NCBI GenBank assembly: GCA_036924085.1
Contig: JAVGWX010000004.1
Coordinates: 79,872,941-79,936,940 of the forward strand
Direction: 5' to 3'
Length of the DNA: 64,000 nt
Origin: Ariolimax columbianus
Taxonomy: Eukaryota; Mollusca; Gastropoda; Stylommatophora; Arionidae
Made by a program: the position numbers and the translations under genes
Shown: one piece after another, positions 8,964-20,022 of the stretch
Layout: each line of letters starts with the position of its first letter
How positions within the stretch are numbered: the stretch's first letter is position 1
The notes under the pieces: generated by a model
Databases searched by the model: none
The model's input: only the letters and a program-made list of their open reading frames with translations
What the model was told of the DNA's origin: nothing

Positions 8964-11810
8964 AACTATAAGCCCTACTGGAATGATGAGTTGCAGAAAG
9001 TGGAAGATGCAGTAACAAATGCTAGGAACATGGCAGAGCGAGAAAAATCCATGGAGGCAAACATCGCCCTCAAAGCCGCCGCGGCGAAGTACAAACACAC
9101 TCTCAAACAAACAGCAAGAGAAAGCTGGAAAAATAAAACGGAAAGTCTTAACCTGGACAAAGACGGGAACAAGCTATGGAAGCTAGTCAGAGCCATGAGC
9201 GACGACATCCCGTCAAATAAACAAATTACTATCAAGCAGGGCGAGAACTTGATCACAGGTAAGAAAGCCGCAAACGCCTTTGTCGATCACTATGCCAGAG
9301 CAAACCACATCGAGGTCCCTGCAGATAAGCATACAGACATTAGCGAAGAGCTAAAGGGACACGAAAACATAAATACGGCTCCTGAAGAGCACATGATGGC
9401 CAAACTAACAATGCGCGAAATGGAAGAGGCTATGAGAACACTAAAGAAAAGGAAATCTCCCGGAAAAGACGGGATAACAAACGAAATGCTGATGGGGCTG
9501 GGCCAAACAGCGAAGAAGAAACTGCTATCCGTCCTGAACCAAAGCTGGAAAAGGGGAATTGTACCACAGGCATGGAAAGATGCAATACTGGTACCAGTAC
9601 CAAAAACAGGAAAGGACAAAACAGATCCAAATGGATACAGGCCCATAAGCCTACTGAGCTGTGTCGGCAAGCTGATGGAACGGATGATAAACAGCAGACT
9701 GATGTGGCATCTGGAAGAAAAACGAATACTAATTCCACAGCAAGCCGGCTTTAGACAGCACAGATCAACTGAGGACCAGGTCATCCTCATAGCCCAGGAG
9801 ATAGAAGATGCCTACCAGGCACAGAAACACACAGTAGCTGTTTGGGTGGATCTGGAAAAGGCATTTGACAAAGTCTGGAAGGATGGACTTAGAGTCAAGC
9901 TAAGAAGAAGTGATGTCTGTGGGAAGATGTACAAGTGGATCAACCACTACCTCAAACAAAGAACGGCCAGAGTCCAAGTACAAGGGCAGATGAGCAAAAA
10001 GGTGACACTCGAGCAGGGAGTACCCCAAGGGGGAGTATTGTCACCCACACTCTTCCTGGTATATATAAACGATATTACAGAGAATATACCAAGAAGAGTC
10101 CATAGCTCAATGTTTGCAGACGATCTGGCTATGTGGACCTCTGAAAAGAATCTCACCATAGCAAGAAATCGGATGCAGACGGCCCTAACATCGCTGGAAG
10201 AGTGGGCGAACTCATGGCTGGTCAAAATAAACGAGGAGAAAACCACATGCACAATATTCTCTCTTTCATTAAAACTCCAAAGTACCAAATTAAGTCTAAA
10301 TGGCAAAATCCTGCAGCCAAACGACAACCCAACCTATCTGGGAGTCACATTTGATCGGCGCATGACATGGAAAAGTCAGATTGAGAGAAACCGAATGAAA
10401 GCCAGAGAAAGAATGGCAATCATGAGGAAACTTGCTGGCACAAGCTGGGGAGCAGACGAAGGCATACTAAAGAAACTGTATACTGGAAGAGTGAGACCAG
10501 TTCTCGAGTATGGCATTGCGGCATGGACAACAGCAGCGAAGGCGAACTTCGATAAAGTTAACAAACTTCAAAACCAAGCCATGAGAATTATAACAGGTGG
10601 CATGAAGTCAACGCCAATTGTAGAACTTGAAAAGATTACAAAACTGCAATCCATGACCGATAGAAGAGACTGCAGAGCCCAGCTGCAGTCAGAGAAACTC
10701 CGAAGACTGACTGACCATCCAATGCACCAGAGACTAACCAATTTGGGAAATGGGAAACTAAAGCGGAGAAACTTTGCAGAAATAGCCAAAGCAAAGATGC
10801 ACGAAGATCCCATAAACGCACTAACAACACCAAAACCCATCACTACTGTACGAAAACCTACCTGGAGGCAGGATATATTTCCAGAGGTGGTAGAAAATAT
10901 AGCAGGTATTGGAAACAAAAACTGCCAGACTGAAAAAGAAAGGAGAGATACTACCCTAAGCTTCATAACGAAAAGCTACCCAAGCATGGACTGGACCCAT
11001 GCATACACCGACGGTTCTGTAACAAACACTACACAGAACGGAGGGGCAGGAGCATTCCTGAACCTACCAAATGGCAGAAAAATAACACTGTCATTCGCTA
11101 CTGGAAGCAATTTCAGAGCGGAGGCAGAGGCACTGAGGGCGGCAGTGGAAGAAATGGTGACACACAGTGAAAATGAGAGCCATATAGTCCTGCTGACAGA
11201 TGCTCTCGCCGTAGTCACAGCGCTAAAAAGCCAGAAAAACACTGAGCTTAATGACTTAAGAGCAGCACTCTGCAAACTGTGCCAGCAGTCCGCACCAAAA
11301 AGGGTAGTGGTACAGTGGGTTCCGTCACACTGCAACATCCAAGGCAACGAGGAGGCAGACAGACTGGCAAAAGAAGGTGCAAGACTACCACAAACAGATA
11401 CCAATATGACGTACGAAGAGTCAAAACGGCTTATCAAAGCCAGATACATGACCAAATGGGAAACCGAACATACTGGTTACACCAAAAACGATGCCTATTA
11501 CCAGTTGAACCGAAGAGAGCAGGTCGTTGTCTTCAGACTTCGCACTGGCCACAACAGACTGAGGTACCACCTATTCAACAAATTGAAGATAGGGTGTACC
11601 GACGAATGCCCGTGCGGTACTGGTAAAATGACCGCTGAACATCTGCTGCAGAACTGCCCGACATACGAGGATCAGAGAGAGCAGATGTGGCCATTACCAG
11701 TGGAACTGCAAGACAAGCTCTATGGCAGTGGCGAGAGCCTCAGGATGACCGCCACTTTTTTCGAAAAAATAATGGTTACTGTCTGACTGCGTACGAAGAA
11801 GAAGAAGAAG
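8964..11810 (+). mobile_element. LINE-H copy 1 (I-group LINE with RNase H), 5' truncated
   Basis: The insertion is bounded by a perfect 15-bp target-site duplication, ATACAGCCAATTCAA, at 8949-8963 and 11811-11825. It ends CTGACTGCGTACGAAGAAG followed by a GAA tail. The 5' end falls in the linker after the endonuclease, as comparison with copy 2 at 18332 shows. Other copies lie at 17117-21197, 26636-29058 and 34068-35131. The exact TSD, short tail and intact frame make this one of the younger copies in the window. Confidence 0.93.
8991..11786 (+). CDS. LINE-H ORF2 product: reverse transcriptase plus RNase H
   Basis: 931 codons without a stop. The listed start is a TTG codon inside a frame that begins at the truncation point, so no genuine start survives. 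A linker is followed by the reverse transcriptase: SPGKDGITNEML near 155, motif A VWVDLEKAFDKVW near 285, motif B GVPQGGVLSPTLF near 340 and catalytic FADD near 375. RNase H follows with AYTDGSV near 671, NFRAEAEAL, LLTDALAVV and WVPSHCNIQGNEEAD near 776. A C-x-C-x8-H-x4-C knuckle (CPCGTGKMTAEHLLQNC) is near 871. Copies 2 and 3 have three extra residues (MYT or KYT) just before SNFRAE, so copy 1 has a 9-bp deletion next to a catalytic glutamate. The endonuclease is missing. Confidence 0.92.
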   Translation: MQKVEDAVTNARNMAEREKSMEANIALKAAAAKYKHTLKQTARESWKNKTESLNLDKDGNKLWKLVRAMSDDIPSNKQITIKQGENLITGKKAANAFVDHYARANHIEVPADKHTDISEELKGHENINTAPEEHMMAKLTMREMEEAMRTLKKRKSPGKDGITNEMLMGLGQTAKKKLLSVLNQSWKRGIVPQAWKDAILVPVPKTGKDKTDPNGYRPISLLSCVGKLMERMINSRLMWHLEEKRILIPQQAGFRQHRSTEDQVILIAQEIEDAYQAQKHTVAVWVDLEKAFDKVWKDGLRVKLRRSDVCGKMYKWINHYLKQRTARVQVQGQMSKKVTLEQGVPQGGVLSPTLFLVYINDITENIPRRVHSSMFADDLAMWTSEKNLTIARNRMQTALTSLEEWANSWLVKINEEKTTCTIFSLSLKLQSTKLSLNGKILQPNDNPTYLGVTFDRRMTWKSQIERNRMKARERMAIMRKLAGTSWGADEGILKKLYTGRVRPVLEYGIAAWTTAAKANFDKVNKLQNQAMRIITGGMKSTPIVELEKITKLQSMTDRRDCRAQLQSEKLRRLTDHPMHQRLTNLGNGKLKRRNFAEIAKAKMHEDPINALTTPKPITTVRKPTWRQDIFPEVVENIAGIGNKNCQTEKERRDTTLSFITKSYPSMDWTHAYTDGSVTNTTQNGGAGAFLNLPNGRKITLSFATGSNFRAEAEALRAAVEEMVTHSENESHIVLLTDALAVVTALKSQKNTELNDLRAALCKLCQQSAPKRVVVQWVPSHCNIQGNEEADRLAKEGARLPQTDTNMTYEESKRLIKARYMTKWETEHTGYTKNDAYYQLNRREQVVVFRLRTGHNRLRYHLFNKLKIGCTDECPCGTGKMTAEHLLQNCPTYEDQREQMWPLPVELQDKLYGSGESLRMTATFFEKIMVTV

Positions 11811-12084
11811 ATACAGCCAATTCAATGCCCACAATAGTCGCTACTTACTCCTGCGAGCAGGGTTGCCAGTTCCGCGGTTTTTCTGCCCAATTTGGCTTTT
11901 TTTTTTCAGAGAGTTGCAGGAAATTCAGGTTGGATTGCGGTATTTTGGTCTACTTTAATTTTTTTATACCGCGATTTCTGGGCTACCTGGCACATTCCGG
12001 TTGTCTATTCACGATATTACAAATGAGCCTGCTGCTAAATGTGTTTATTTTTACCGAATTGCAGCATTAATGTGTATATTTAGG

Positions 12085-12665
12085 TCTTCCTTCAATTCAG
12101 GTTTTTGTTTTTTGTCGTTTGCCAGCTTTGTTCCCGATGCTGTTGTCATTCAGTGTATCTTCAGTGTCTCACTGACACAATCTATCCATTTGTGTCGCTT
12201 GACGGCGTGGGGATTTTTTGTTTGTTTTTTGTCGTGTGCCAGCTTTGTTCCCGATGCTGTTGTCATTCAGTGTATCTTCAGTGTCTCACTGACACAATCT
12301 ATCCATTTGTGTCGCTTGACGGCGTGGGGATTTTTTGTCTGTTTTTTGTCGTGTGCCAGCTTTGTTCCCGATGCTGTTGTCATTCAGTGTATCTTCAGTG
12401 TCTCACTGACACAATCTATCCATTTGTGTCGCTAGACGGTGTGGGGAGGTTTTTGATTTTTGTCGTGTGCCAGCTTTGTTCCCGATGCTGTTGTCATTCA
12501 GTGTATCTTCAGTGTCTCACTGACACAATCTATCCATTTGTGTCGCTAGACGGCGTGGGGAGGATTTTTTTTTTGGTCGTGTGCCAGCTTTGTTCCCGAT
12601 GCTGTTGTCATTCAGTGTATCTTCAGTGTCTCACTGACACAATCTATCCATTTTGTTCGTGGTCC
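12085..12665. repeat. 117/114-bp minisatellite
   Basis: Five units spaced 117, 117, 114 and 114 bp, measured at CCCGATGCTGTTGTC (12133, 12250, 12367, 12481, 12595). All lengths are multiples of three, so one frame (12105-12686) stays open and reads VVCQLCSRCCCHSVYLQCL in each unit. Length changes fall in the T-rich spacer. No start signal or family resemblance supports translation. The 270 bp between 11826 and 12084 show nothing recognisable beyond T-runs. Confidence 0.88.
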
Positions 12666-12682
12666 GCTATTGCTCTGCAACA

Positions 12683-13110
12683 CTAATGTCTGGTGTACAT
12701 ACGAGCAGCTGGTAACTTTGATTGCATTCTTGTCAGGTGTCCGAACCATTTTATTATCTGTTTTTCTGTGTATTCCATGCACGGTGTTGCACCCAATGTC
12801 TGTCTGATTACTTCGTGTTGTACACCTTCCATTATTGTGACGCTATCAGCCTTTCTCAAACAGCTCATTTCGCATACCATGATTTTTCTTGTATGTGCGT
12901 TGGTAAGAGTCCATTTCTGATACTGGTAGCAGAAAACTGATGTAAGTTTACTTTTTATCAGCTGTCTCTAGGACCTCCTTGGAATGTGTTTGTGTCTTAA
13001 TAACGGTTAGAGCTGATAGGAAACCGCATTAGCTTTCCGTGTTCTTGATTCCACCTCTTTATCCAGTCTTCCATCTTGTGTGAATACGCTGTCCAAGTAT
13101 TTGAATTCTT
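12683..13110 (-). pseudogene. RTE-like LINE C-terminal fragment
   Basis: Minus-strand reading gives VKEFKYLDSVFTQDGRLDKEV near 13100, then KANAVSYQL, a decayed middle, and CLRKADSVTI...GATPCMEYTEKQIIKWFGHL at 12690-12880. A second member of the family is at 48790-49150. Stops and frameshifts occur throughout. The palm domain probably continues in the fragment at 13714-14013, separated by unrelated DNA and a CCAA microsatellite. Confidence 0.7.
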
Positions 13111-13114
13111 TTAC

Positions 13115-13440
13115 CTGTTAGAATGATGAGGCAAACGTCTGGTCAGGCAAAACACACTGGTCAAAGAATGTTAGCCAGGGTCATGAGAAATATACTGGCC
13201 AAGACCCTCACTTGAACTCATCGTTGGTCGTCCTGGAAACGAGCTGTTGTCGAGAACAACAGTCTGGCTATCAAGGTGAAGTTTGATGTGATCCCCGTAG
13301 TAGTGAGGGACACGCAGATGAAGCTAATCATTGCACGGAGAACCACTGTCCACTTCATCAGCACGCTCGGGATGTCAGGAAAGCCATAAGTTCTATCCTT
13401 TTCAGAGCGCACAAAATAGTTACCAACCCATTGTGGGAAT
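13115..13440. other. Unassigned DNA between LINE pieces
   Basis: About 325 bp that splits two parts of a minus-strand LINE. Short ORFs occur on both strands but show no family resemblance. It contains no clear terminal repeats, tail or pol III boxes. It may be an unrecognised insertion. Confidence 0.4.
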
Positions 13441-13445
13441 TAAAA

Positions 13446-13608
13446 ACCAATCAACCAACCAACCAACCAACCAACCAACCAACCAACCAACCAACCAACG
13501 AACCAACCAACCAACCAACCAACCAACCAACCAACCAACCAATCAACCAACCAACCAACCAACCAACCAATCAACCAACCAACCAACCAACCAACCAACC
13601 AACCAACC
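13446..13608. repeat. (CCAA)n microsatellite
   Basis: About forty tetranucleotide units with a few ATCAA and CGAACC interruptions. ORFs across it encode only Asn-Gln-Pro-Thr repeats and are not genes. Confidence 0.97.
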
Positions 13609-13713
13609 TTTGCCATGTTTAAGTTCTGTACTTTTTAACTGAAATGTTGGTGTTGTTTCTATTCTTCTGATTGCCTCAGTCTTTGCTGTACGAATCCTCA
13701 TATTATATCTATC

Positions 13714-14013
13714 TTAGGCATTGTTAATGGCATTCATGTGTTGTTGGAGGTTTTGTTCATTATGATCAAAGAGACTGATCATTTGCAAAAATGAGCTCCT
13801 TAATTGTGGTAGTGTTGTGGTTGCTTCAGTTGTTATTCGATTCATGTATGCAATAAACAAAAGTGGTGATAATACACATCCTTGTCTTACCCCGTTCTTA
13901 ACCTCAAACCACTTAGTGAGTCCACTTGGTGTTCTTACAGTACTTCGGATGAATTTACACATTGCTATTATATTTCTCAACGATTGTCCTTGCACTCCAT
14001 AGTTTTCCAACAT
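13714..14013 (-). pseudogene. LINE reverse transcriptase palm fragment
   Basis: The frame reads LRNIIAMCKFIRSTVRTPSG, VKNGVRQGCVLSPLLFIAYM (motif B), and where FADD should be, a decayed FLQMISLFDHNE. This is a reverse transcriptase segment with a broken catalytic motif C. It probably belongs to the same inserted element as 12683-13110. Between 14015 and 14300 I see no assignable sequence. Confidence 0.75.
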
Positions 14014-14299
14014 CTCACCAAGTCAATATCTGTATTATATTACATCTTATACTTGCCAATAATCTTACATATTACGTCTTTTCTCACTTCACTACAAGAG
14101 ACAGTGACTTGCTACATAATTCTTTTACTCCATTTTCTGGAACGGTGTTCTATATATTAGTCCCAATCTCCTTTCTGTATGTTTATGTTTACCGTGTGAT
14201 CGCAACTACGAAGTCTTTTCAGAAAAGTTTCAGACATTAATTTTTCCTTCGGAGACAAATGAAGCACGGGAGGTGTCCTCCGACGAGGAGGTGTAGGAT

Positions 14300-14690
14300 A
14301 CCTTCATGTGCATGTTGTATAAAGCTCTTTTGGTAGTTATTGTCACGTGCTTGCAATTAAGTATTGAAGTTACTTATCCAATAATCCAATTTGCCTTATT
14401 GAATCTTTGTTGGATTTCTGCTGTAATTCTGCTGATAACCTGCTCCGTAAGTATGTGCATTCTTTCCCCTGTTTTATTTGCAATTGTTTTCAATGGCGAT
14501 ATTGATGTCTCCGGCTATTCTAGATATTTCCATGACCTCAGTTTTTTCTGCATTGATTTTCATGCTGTATTTTTTACATGTTGTATTTAGTTTTCAATAA
14601 GTTGCTGCAATTGGAGTTATGATGTTGCTATGACTGCTTGATCGTCAGCAAAAATAAGTTTATTTAAAAGTTCACCAATAGTTGCAAGCT
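14300..14690 (-). pseudogene. LINE reverse transcriptase fragment, second family
   Basis: Minus-strand frames give ADDQAVIATS near 14660, the YxDD-type core region, then a thumb-like stretch ending in MHILTEQVISRITAEIQQRF and NKANWI. This is the usual order of motif C to connector in a LINE. Several stops are present. It abuts but does not match the fragment at 13714-14013. Confidence 0.6.
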
Positions 14691-14999
14691 GAACATGCTG
14701 CTAAAAGGGACCGAATTTGATTCACTAGAAAACTTTATGGGGAGCACGATGGTACAGCTTTACTTCATTCCCAAAGCGGTCTTCCCGTGATGCGTCCTTC
14801 AATGACTGGCCTGCAATTCTATTGGGGAGGTGGCGATCTGTTTAAGCCAGGTGTAGCGGGAGCGTCTCTGGGTACATGTCCGGAATGGTCACGTCCTCTT
14901 CCTGTCCCTCACAGCCAGCCGTATCTCATGGGCCGGACTTTTCCATGGGAGGGGGGGGGGCGAAGAGGGAGAAGCAACGGCTATCAATTGTCCATCTCG

Positions 15000-15080
15000 A
15001 TATGTGGACATACAAAGTGAGTTTCCGTCTTTTCACAGTTGCCAAGAGGTCTTCAAAAGGTCATATTGCTGTTGTAACAC
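15000..15080 (-). pseudogene. Short LINE C-terminal scrap
   Basis: About 80 bp matching the TTVKRR(K/N)LT part of the fragment at 6760-7245. The 300 bp upstream (14690-15000) have a G-run at 14951-14958 but nothing else assignable. Confidence 0.5.
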
Positions 15081-15311
15081 AAGACTAAACTGATATTTGG
15101 ACATACAGGTTAACATACACAAGACTACACTGACGTTTGGACAGACAGGTTAACTTACACACGACTGAACTGACATTTGGACAGACAGGCGGCCCTACAC
15201 AATACTACACTGACATTTGGACAGGCAGACAACCCTATACAAGACTATAGTGACATTTGGACAGGCAGGCAACCCTATACGAGACTTTAGTGACATTTGG
15301 ACAGGCAGGCT
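15078..15311. repeat. ~40-bp minisatellite abutting rRNA-like DNA
   Basis: Six imperfect units with ACAAGACTA and ACTGACATTTGGACAG(A/G)CAGG. It stops abruptly at 15311, where 18S-like sequence begins in mid-gene. Confidence 0.8.
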
Positions 15312-15863
15312 CCAATAGCGTAAATTAAAGTTGTTGCAGTTAAAAAGTTCGTAGTTGGATCTCAGGCGCAGGCGGGCGGTCCGGCTCGCGCCGGTTCACT
15401 GCCCGTTGTCTCCTGCCCTACCGACTGCCGGCTGTCTCCCACGGGTGATCTTCGCTCAGCGATCTGGGTGGCCGGCGCGTTTACTTTGAAAAATTAGAGT
15501 GTTCAAAGCAGGCCTCGGCTGCCTGAATAATGGTGCATGGAATAATGGAATAGGACCTCGGTTCTATTTTGTTGGTTTTCGGAACTGGAGGTAATGATTA
15601 ACAGGGACAAACGGGGCATTCGTATTGCGGCGTTAGAGGTGAAATTCTTGGATCGCCGCAAGACGAACTTCTGCGAAAGCATTTGTCAAGAATGTTTTCA
15701 TTAATCAAGAAAGAAAGTCAGAGGCGCGAAGACAATCAGATACCGTCGTAGTTCTGACCATAAACGATGCCGACTAGCGATCCGCAGGAGTTGCTTCGAT
15801 GACTCCGCGGGCAGCTTCCGGGAAAACACAGTGTTTGGGTTCCGGGGGAAGTATGGTTGCAAA

Positions 15864-15901
<38 letters not shown>

Positions 15902-15925
15902 TAGTGGAGCCTGCGGCTTAATTTG
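15312..15925 (+). rRNA. Partial 18S rRNA, pseudogene-like (middle third)
   Basis: It begins at CCAATAGCGTAAATTAAAGT (normally TATATTAAAGT) in the 18S central domain. It runs through the GTAGTTGGATCTCAGG and GGTGAAATTCTTGGATCG blocks to GAATTGACGGAAGGGCACCA and GCGGCTTAATTTGACTCAA. Both ends are truncated, and normally conserved positions are changed. It is part of a chimera continuing into 28S-like sequence, so it is not a working rRNA gene. A second copy with the same downstream order is at 32662-33310. Confidence 0.85.
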
Positions 15926-16690
15926 ACTCAATACGGCCAAACACTGAAATGATTGACATGCCGAGAGCACTTTCGTTGGGTCTAATATGGAACGGGTGCT
16001 GGAATTAGACCCTCGAAAATCTGGGGCTATCCTCTCGGTAGCTTGATTGTCTCTCATCTAGTGTTCGCTTAAGGAATTGACGGGAGGGCACCACCAGGAG
16101 TGGAGTCTGACGATTAATTTGACTTAACACGCCAATACTGTAGAACAACTGACAAATCGAGAGCACTTCCGTTGTGTCTAATAGTGAACGTGTGCTGGTA
16201 TTAGACCCACGGAAGACAGGTCAGCTCTCTAACCTTCTAATGAAGGAACGCTACGGAAATCGTGTCTTAACCCAGAAGAAACCGCAGGTTCCAGATACCT
16301 GGTCACTGACAAACAAATGCCCTCGATTAATTCGTCCTGGCCAAATAGTGAACGGGTGCTGGAAATAGACCATCGGAAGACAGGTCAATTTTACCCTACA
16401 AATGACAGGGCGTTGCTACGGAAATCCTGCTCGAGAGGAGCCGCAGACATTTGGTTCACGTACCAGGCTGATAAGCCAATGGCGCGAGGCTACCATGTGA
16501 GGGATTACGGCCGGACGCCTGTAAACCGGAATCCCGCCCAAAATCTCAGCACTACTGCAATGGGAGGCTTCGATATGGTCGGGACCTGGGGATCGCGCCT
16601 CAACCCTACCAGGTCGAGCCACAGAAAGAGGTCTCTTCCATCCGCCGATCAAAGCGGGCGGATAGCTGCTCGATATTCACCCTATACGGC
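15925..16690 (+). pseudogene. Chimeric 18S/28S rRNA-derived unit, copy C
   Basis: After the 18S helix text GAGAGCAC-TTTCGTTGG the sequence switches to 28S 3'-domain sequence (TCTAATATGGAACGGGTGCTGG). A ~40-bp piece resembling the LTR at 25165-25210 (CTCTCGGTAGCTTGATTGTC) follows, then a second 18S piece (16070-16135), then 28S again in two overlapping runs (16170-16300 and 16345-16690). Recognisable 28S text includes AATCCTGCTCGAGAGGAGCC and GCGAGGCTACCATGTGAGGG. The same order of pieces occurs at 33310-34067. No known rRNA operon has this arrangement. Confidence 0.75.
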
Positions 16691-17116
16691 GATGGGTGGC
16701 GAAACCACCAACATAAGACTTAGTTCTTGGTCGAGGTGTCGAAAACAGTAGAGCAGCAACCTCACTGTGAACTGTCGAGACTCATTCCTTGACCACGAGA
16801 TATGTCCGCAAACCAGGCGAACAACATCTCCGTGACATTACCAGGCGTGTCCCCTGGTTAAATGCACTTCTGCTTCGATCTCTACCTCTGTACGCTATCA
16901 GCCATACCACTGGACGCAGAGCGTACCATCCCTGCATAGAAGCCAAGAAAATAAAGGGAGCAAAGAGATACCCAACTCACATGCAAATGCTACGTTTCTG
17001 GCAGGACGTGACGATCCTGGGATACAGACACACTGGACTGCCTCTCTTCCGGGTAAACCAGTCCATATCATATATCATCTCATATATCATCACCGCACCC
17101 TATAGACACGAGTAGG
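16690..17116. other. Unassigned, between chimera and LINE-H copy 2
   Basis: About 430 bp with no recognised domain. A plus-strand frame (16789-17115) has no family resemblance. It may be 28S-flanking spacer at its left and 5' UTR of LINE-H at its right. The true 5' end of LINE-H copy 2 cannot be placed. Confidence 0.4.
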
Positions 17117-17412
17117 GAAGACCCGTTAGTCTGGTAAGACAACTTCCATAAGAGAGACAACTCTGAGCATAAACAACTGCTGCCTTGCAGATAGGCTGGG
17201 GACAGCCAAAGGCTAAGGAGGGCATCCCTACAGAAACGCCTGTTGAAATCGGATGCACGGGGCCACAAACCTAACGAAACAGTGCAACGTAAATCGCAGT
17301 ATGATGACAGTACAACCTATCAGAAAAACGTATGGCGCTCATCCTGCGGAGTCCCGCCAGGCAGCGAGAGTGCCGGGCCTAACGCCTCGAAGGGGCCCAC
17401 CCTTGACAACTG

Positions 17413-18306
17413 GTGGTCACCCACCCATGTGTCTTGGAGTCAAGGCACATGGCTATGGGGCAATTCCTATTGACCAAAAACTCAAGACCATCAAAATACT
17501 ACAGTGGAATGCGGAGGGTGTCGTTAACAAAAAAGCTTTCCCTAACACATCACCTGCATGAAGGTAAGATTGATGTGGCATGTATCCAGGAAACGCACCT
17601 CAACAATAACCATAAATTCTCAACCAGAGGATACCAGACCTTCCGTCTCGATAGAGAAGGTCACAAAGGAGGGGTCCTGATACTGACCAGAAACTGCATA
17701 CCGAGTAGCGCGGTATCTGTCAATCACACCGGACAAGCAGAAATTGTAGAAGTTGACATAATGGCTCAAGAGACGAAGCTCCGCATTTTCAATCTGTACG
17801 GACCACCAAATAAAGACCTATTGCTCTCGAGTATGGAAGTCAAAGACTCCAACTGCATAGTAGTTGGAGACTTCAACAGCCACTCGGAGAGATGGGGATA
17901 CTCGGACACAGACAGCAGAGGTGACGAAGTGGAAGATTGGAAGATAGACACAAATCTCTCCCTAATCAATAGGCCGGAGGATAGCCCTAGTTTCTATTCT
18001 AGAACATGGCATACCACCTCGACTCCAGATTTGGCCTTCTCCACACAGGACATACACCATAAAATAGACAGTCAGGTGCTAAACCAATTGGCAGGTAGCG
18101 ACCACAGGCCGATCAGGCTAGAAATTGATATGGAAGTAGGTCCACAGGAAACAAAACCGCTCCCACGTTGGAATTACAAACGAGCCGACTGGGACAGATT
18201 TGCAATCCTGACAGATGGGCTGTGTGAAACCATCAACACACGAAACAAAAAAAATGAAGCCCATGGTGGAAAGCCTAAGCAAGGCAATAATGCAAGCCGC
18301 CACTGA
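17413..18306 (+). pseudogene. LINE-H APE-type endonuclease segment
   Basis: The domain starts in another frame with IKILQWNAEGVVNKK (about 17490-17535), then a frameshift brings in this 297-codon frame. Visible catalytic blocks are VACIQETHL (the metal-binding glutamate), GDFNSHSERWG (Asp and Asn), TPDLAFS, and GSDHRPI (the Ser-Asp-His end of the APE fold). In this family the enzyme nicks the target to create the primer for reverse transcription. The frame is lost again near 18215-18306, where the RT frame takes over. Confidence 0.85.
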
Positions 18307-19723
18307 AACCATCCCAAGAAGGGCTGGGAAAAACTATAAGCCCTATTGGAATGATGAGTTGCAGAAGGCGGAAGACGCTGTCACAAATGCTAGGAACATG
18401 GCAGAGCGAGAACAATCTATAGAGGCAAATATCGCCCTCGAAGCCGCCACGGCAAAATACAAATACACTCTAAACCAAACAGCAAGAGAAAGCTGGAAAA
18501 ACAAAACTGAAAGCCTCAACCTAGACAAAGAAGGGAACAAACTATGGAAGCTAGTCAGAGCCATGAATGAAGAAACCCCTTCAAACAAACAAATTACCAT
18601 CAAGCAGGGGAAAACCTGTTCACTGGAAAAAAAATCCGCAAACGCTTTTGTCGAACACTATGCCAGAGGAAACCACATCGAGGTCCCTGCAGATAGGCAT
18701 ACAGACATTAGTGAAGAGCAAAAGGGGCACGACAACATCAATACAGCTCCAGAAGAGCATATGATGGCCAAATTAACAATGAGTGAAATGGAAGAGGTCA
18801 TGAGAACATTAAAGAAAAGGAAATCTCCCGGAAAAGACGGGATAACAAACGAAATGCTGATGGGGCTGGGCCAAACAGCGAAGAGGAAACTGCTATCAGT
18901 CCTGAACCAAAGCTGGAAAAGGGGTATTGTACCCCAGGCATGGAAAGACGCAGTACTTGTATCAGTACCAAAGAAAGGAAAAGACAAAACAGATCCAAAC
19001 GGATACAGGCCTATCAGCCTACTGAGCTGTGTCGGCAAACTGATGGAACGTATGATAAACACCAGACTGATGTGGCATCTGGAAGAAAAACGAATACTAA
19101 TTCCACAGCAAGCCGGCTTTAGACAGCACAGATCCACTGAGGACCAGGTCATCCTCATAGCCCAGGAAATAGAAGATGCCTACCAGGCACAGAAACACAC
19201 AGTAGCGGTTTGGGTGGACCTGGAAAAGGCATTTGACAAAGTCTGGAAAGATGGACTTGAAGTCAAGCTAAGAAGAAGTAATGTTTGTGGGAAAATGTAC
19301 AAGTGGATCAACCACTACCTCAAAAACAAAACGGCCAGAGTCCAAGTACAAGGGCAGATGAGCAAAAAAGTGACACTCGAGCAGGGAGTACCCCAAGGGG
19401 GAGTACTGTCACCCACACTCTTCCTGGTGTATATAAACGACATTACAGAGAATATACCAAGCAGAGTCCATAGCTCAATGTTTGCAGACGATCTGGCTAT
19501 GTGGACCTCTGAAAAGAATCTCACCATAGCAAGAAATCGGATGCAGACGGCCCTAACATCGCTGGAAGAGTGGGCGAACTCATGGCTGGTCAAAATAAAC
19601 GAGGAGAAAACCACATGCACAATATTCTCCCTTTCATTAAAACCCCAAAATACCAAATTAAGTCTAAATGGCAAATTCCTGCAGCCAAACGACAAACCCA
19701 ACCTATCTGGGAGTCACATTTGA
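18215..19723 (+). pseudogene. LINE-H copy 2 reverse transcriptase segment
   Basis: A 502-codon frame covering the linker and RT: SPGKDGITNEML, PISLLSCVGKLMERMI, motif A VWVDLEKAFDKVW, motif B GVPQGGVLSPTLF, motif C FADDLAMW, and WLVKINEEKTTC. It ends prematurely at a +1 shift near 19695 (GACAAACCCAACC against GACAACCCAACC in copy 1). Sequence is about 95 percent or more like copy 1 by eye. Confidence 0.88.
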
Positions 19724-20000
19724 TCGGCCCATGACATGGGAAAGTCAGATTGAGAGAAACCGAATGAGAGCCAGAGAAAGAATGGCAATCATTAGGAAAC
19801 TTGCTGGCACAAGCTGGGGAGCAGACGAAAGCATACTAAAGAAACTGTACACTGGAAGAGTGAGACCAGTTCTCGAGTATGGCATTGCGGCATGGACAAC
19901 CGCAGCAAAGGCGAACTTCGATAAAGTTAGCAAAATTCAAAACCAAGCCATGAGAGTTATAACAGGAGGCATGAAGTCAACGCCAATTGTAGAACTTTGA
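19668..20000 (+). pseudogene. LINE-H copy 2, RT thumb/connector segment
   Basis: A frame that continues the previous one after the shift: PTYLGVTFDRPMTW, EYGIAAWTTAAKANFDKV, MRVITGGMKSTPIVEL. It stops at 20000 because of an extra T (GAACTTTGAAAAG against GAACTTGAAAAG in copies 1 and 3). Confidence 0.85.
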
Positions 20001-20022
20001 AAAGATTACAAAACTGCAATCC

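Noticed and set aside
13331..13642. Asn-Gln-Pro-Thr repeat protein
   Set aside because: Product of the (CCAA)n microsatellite.
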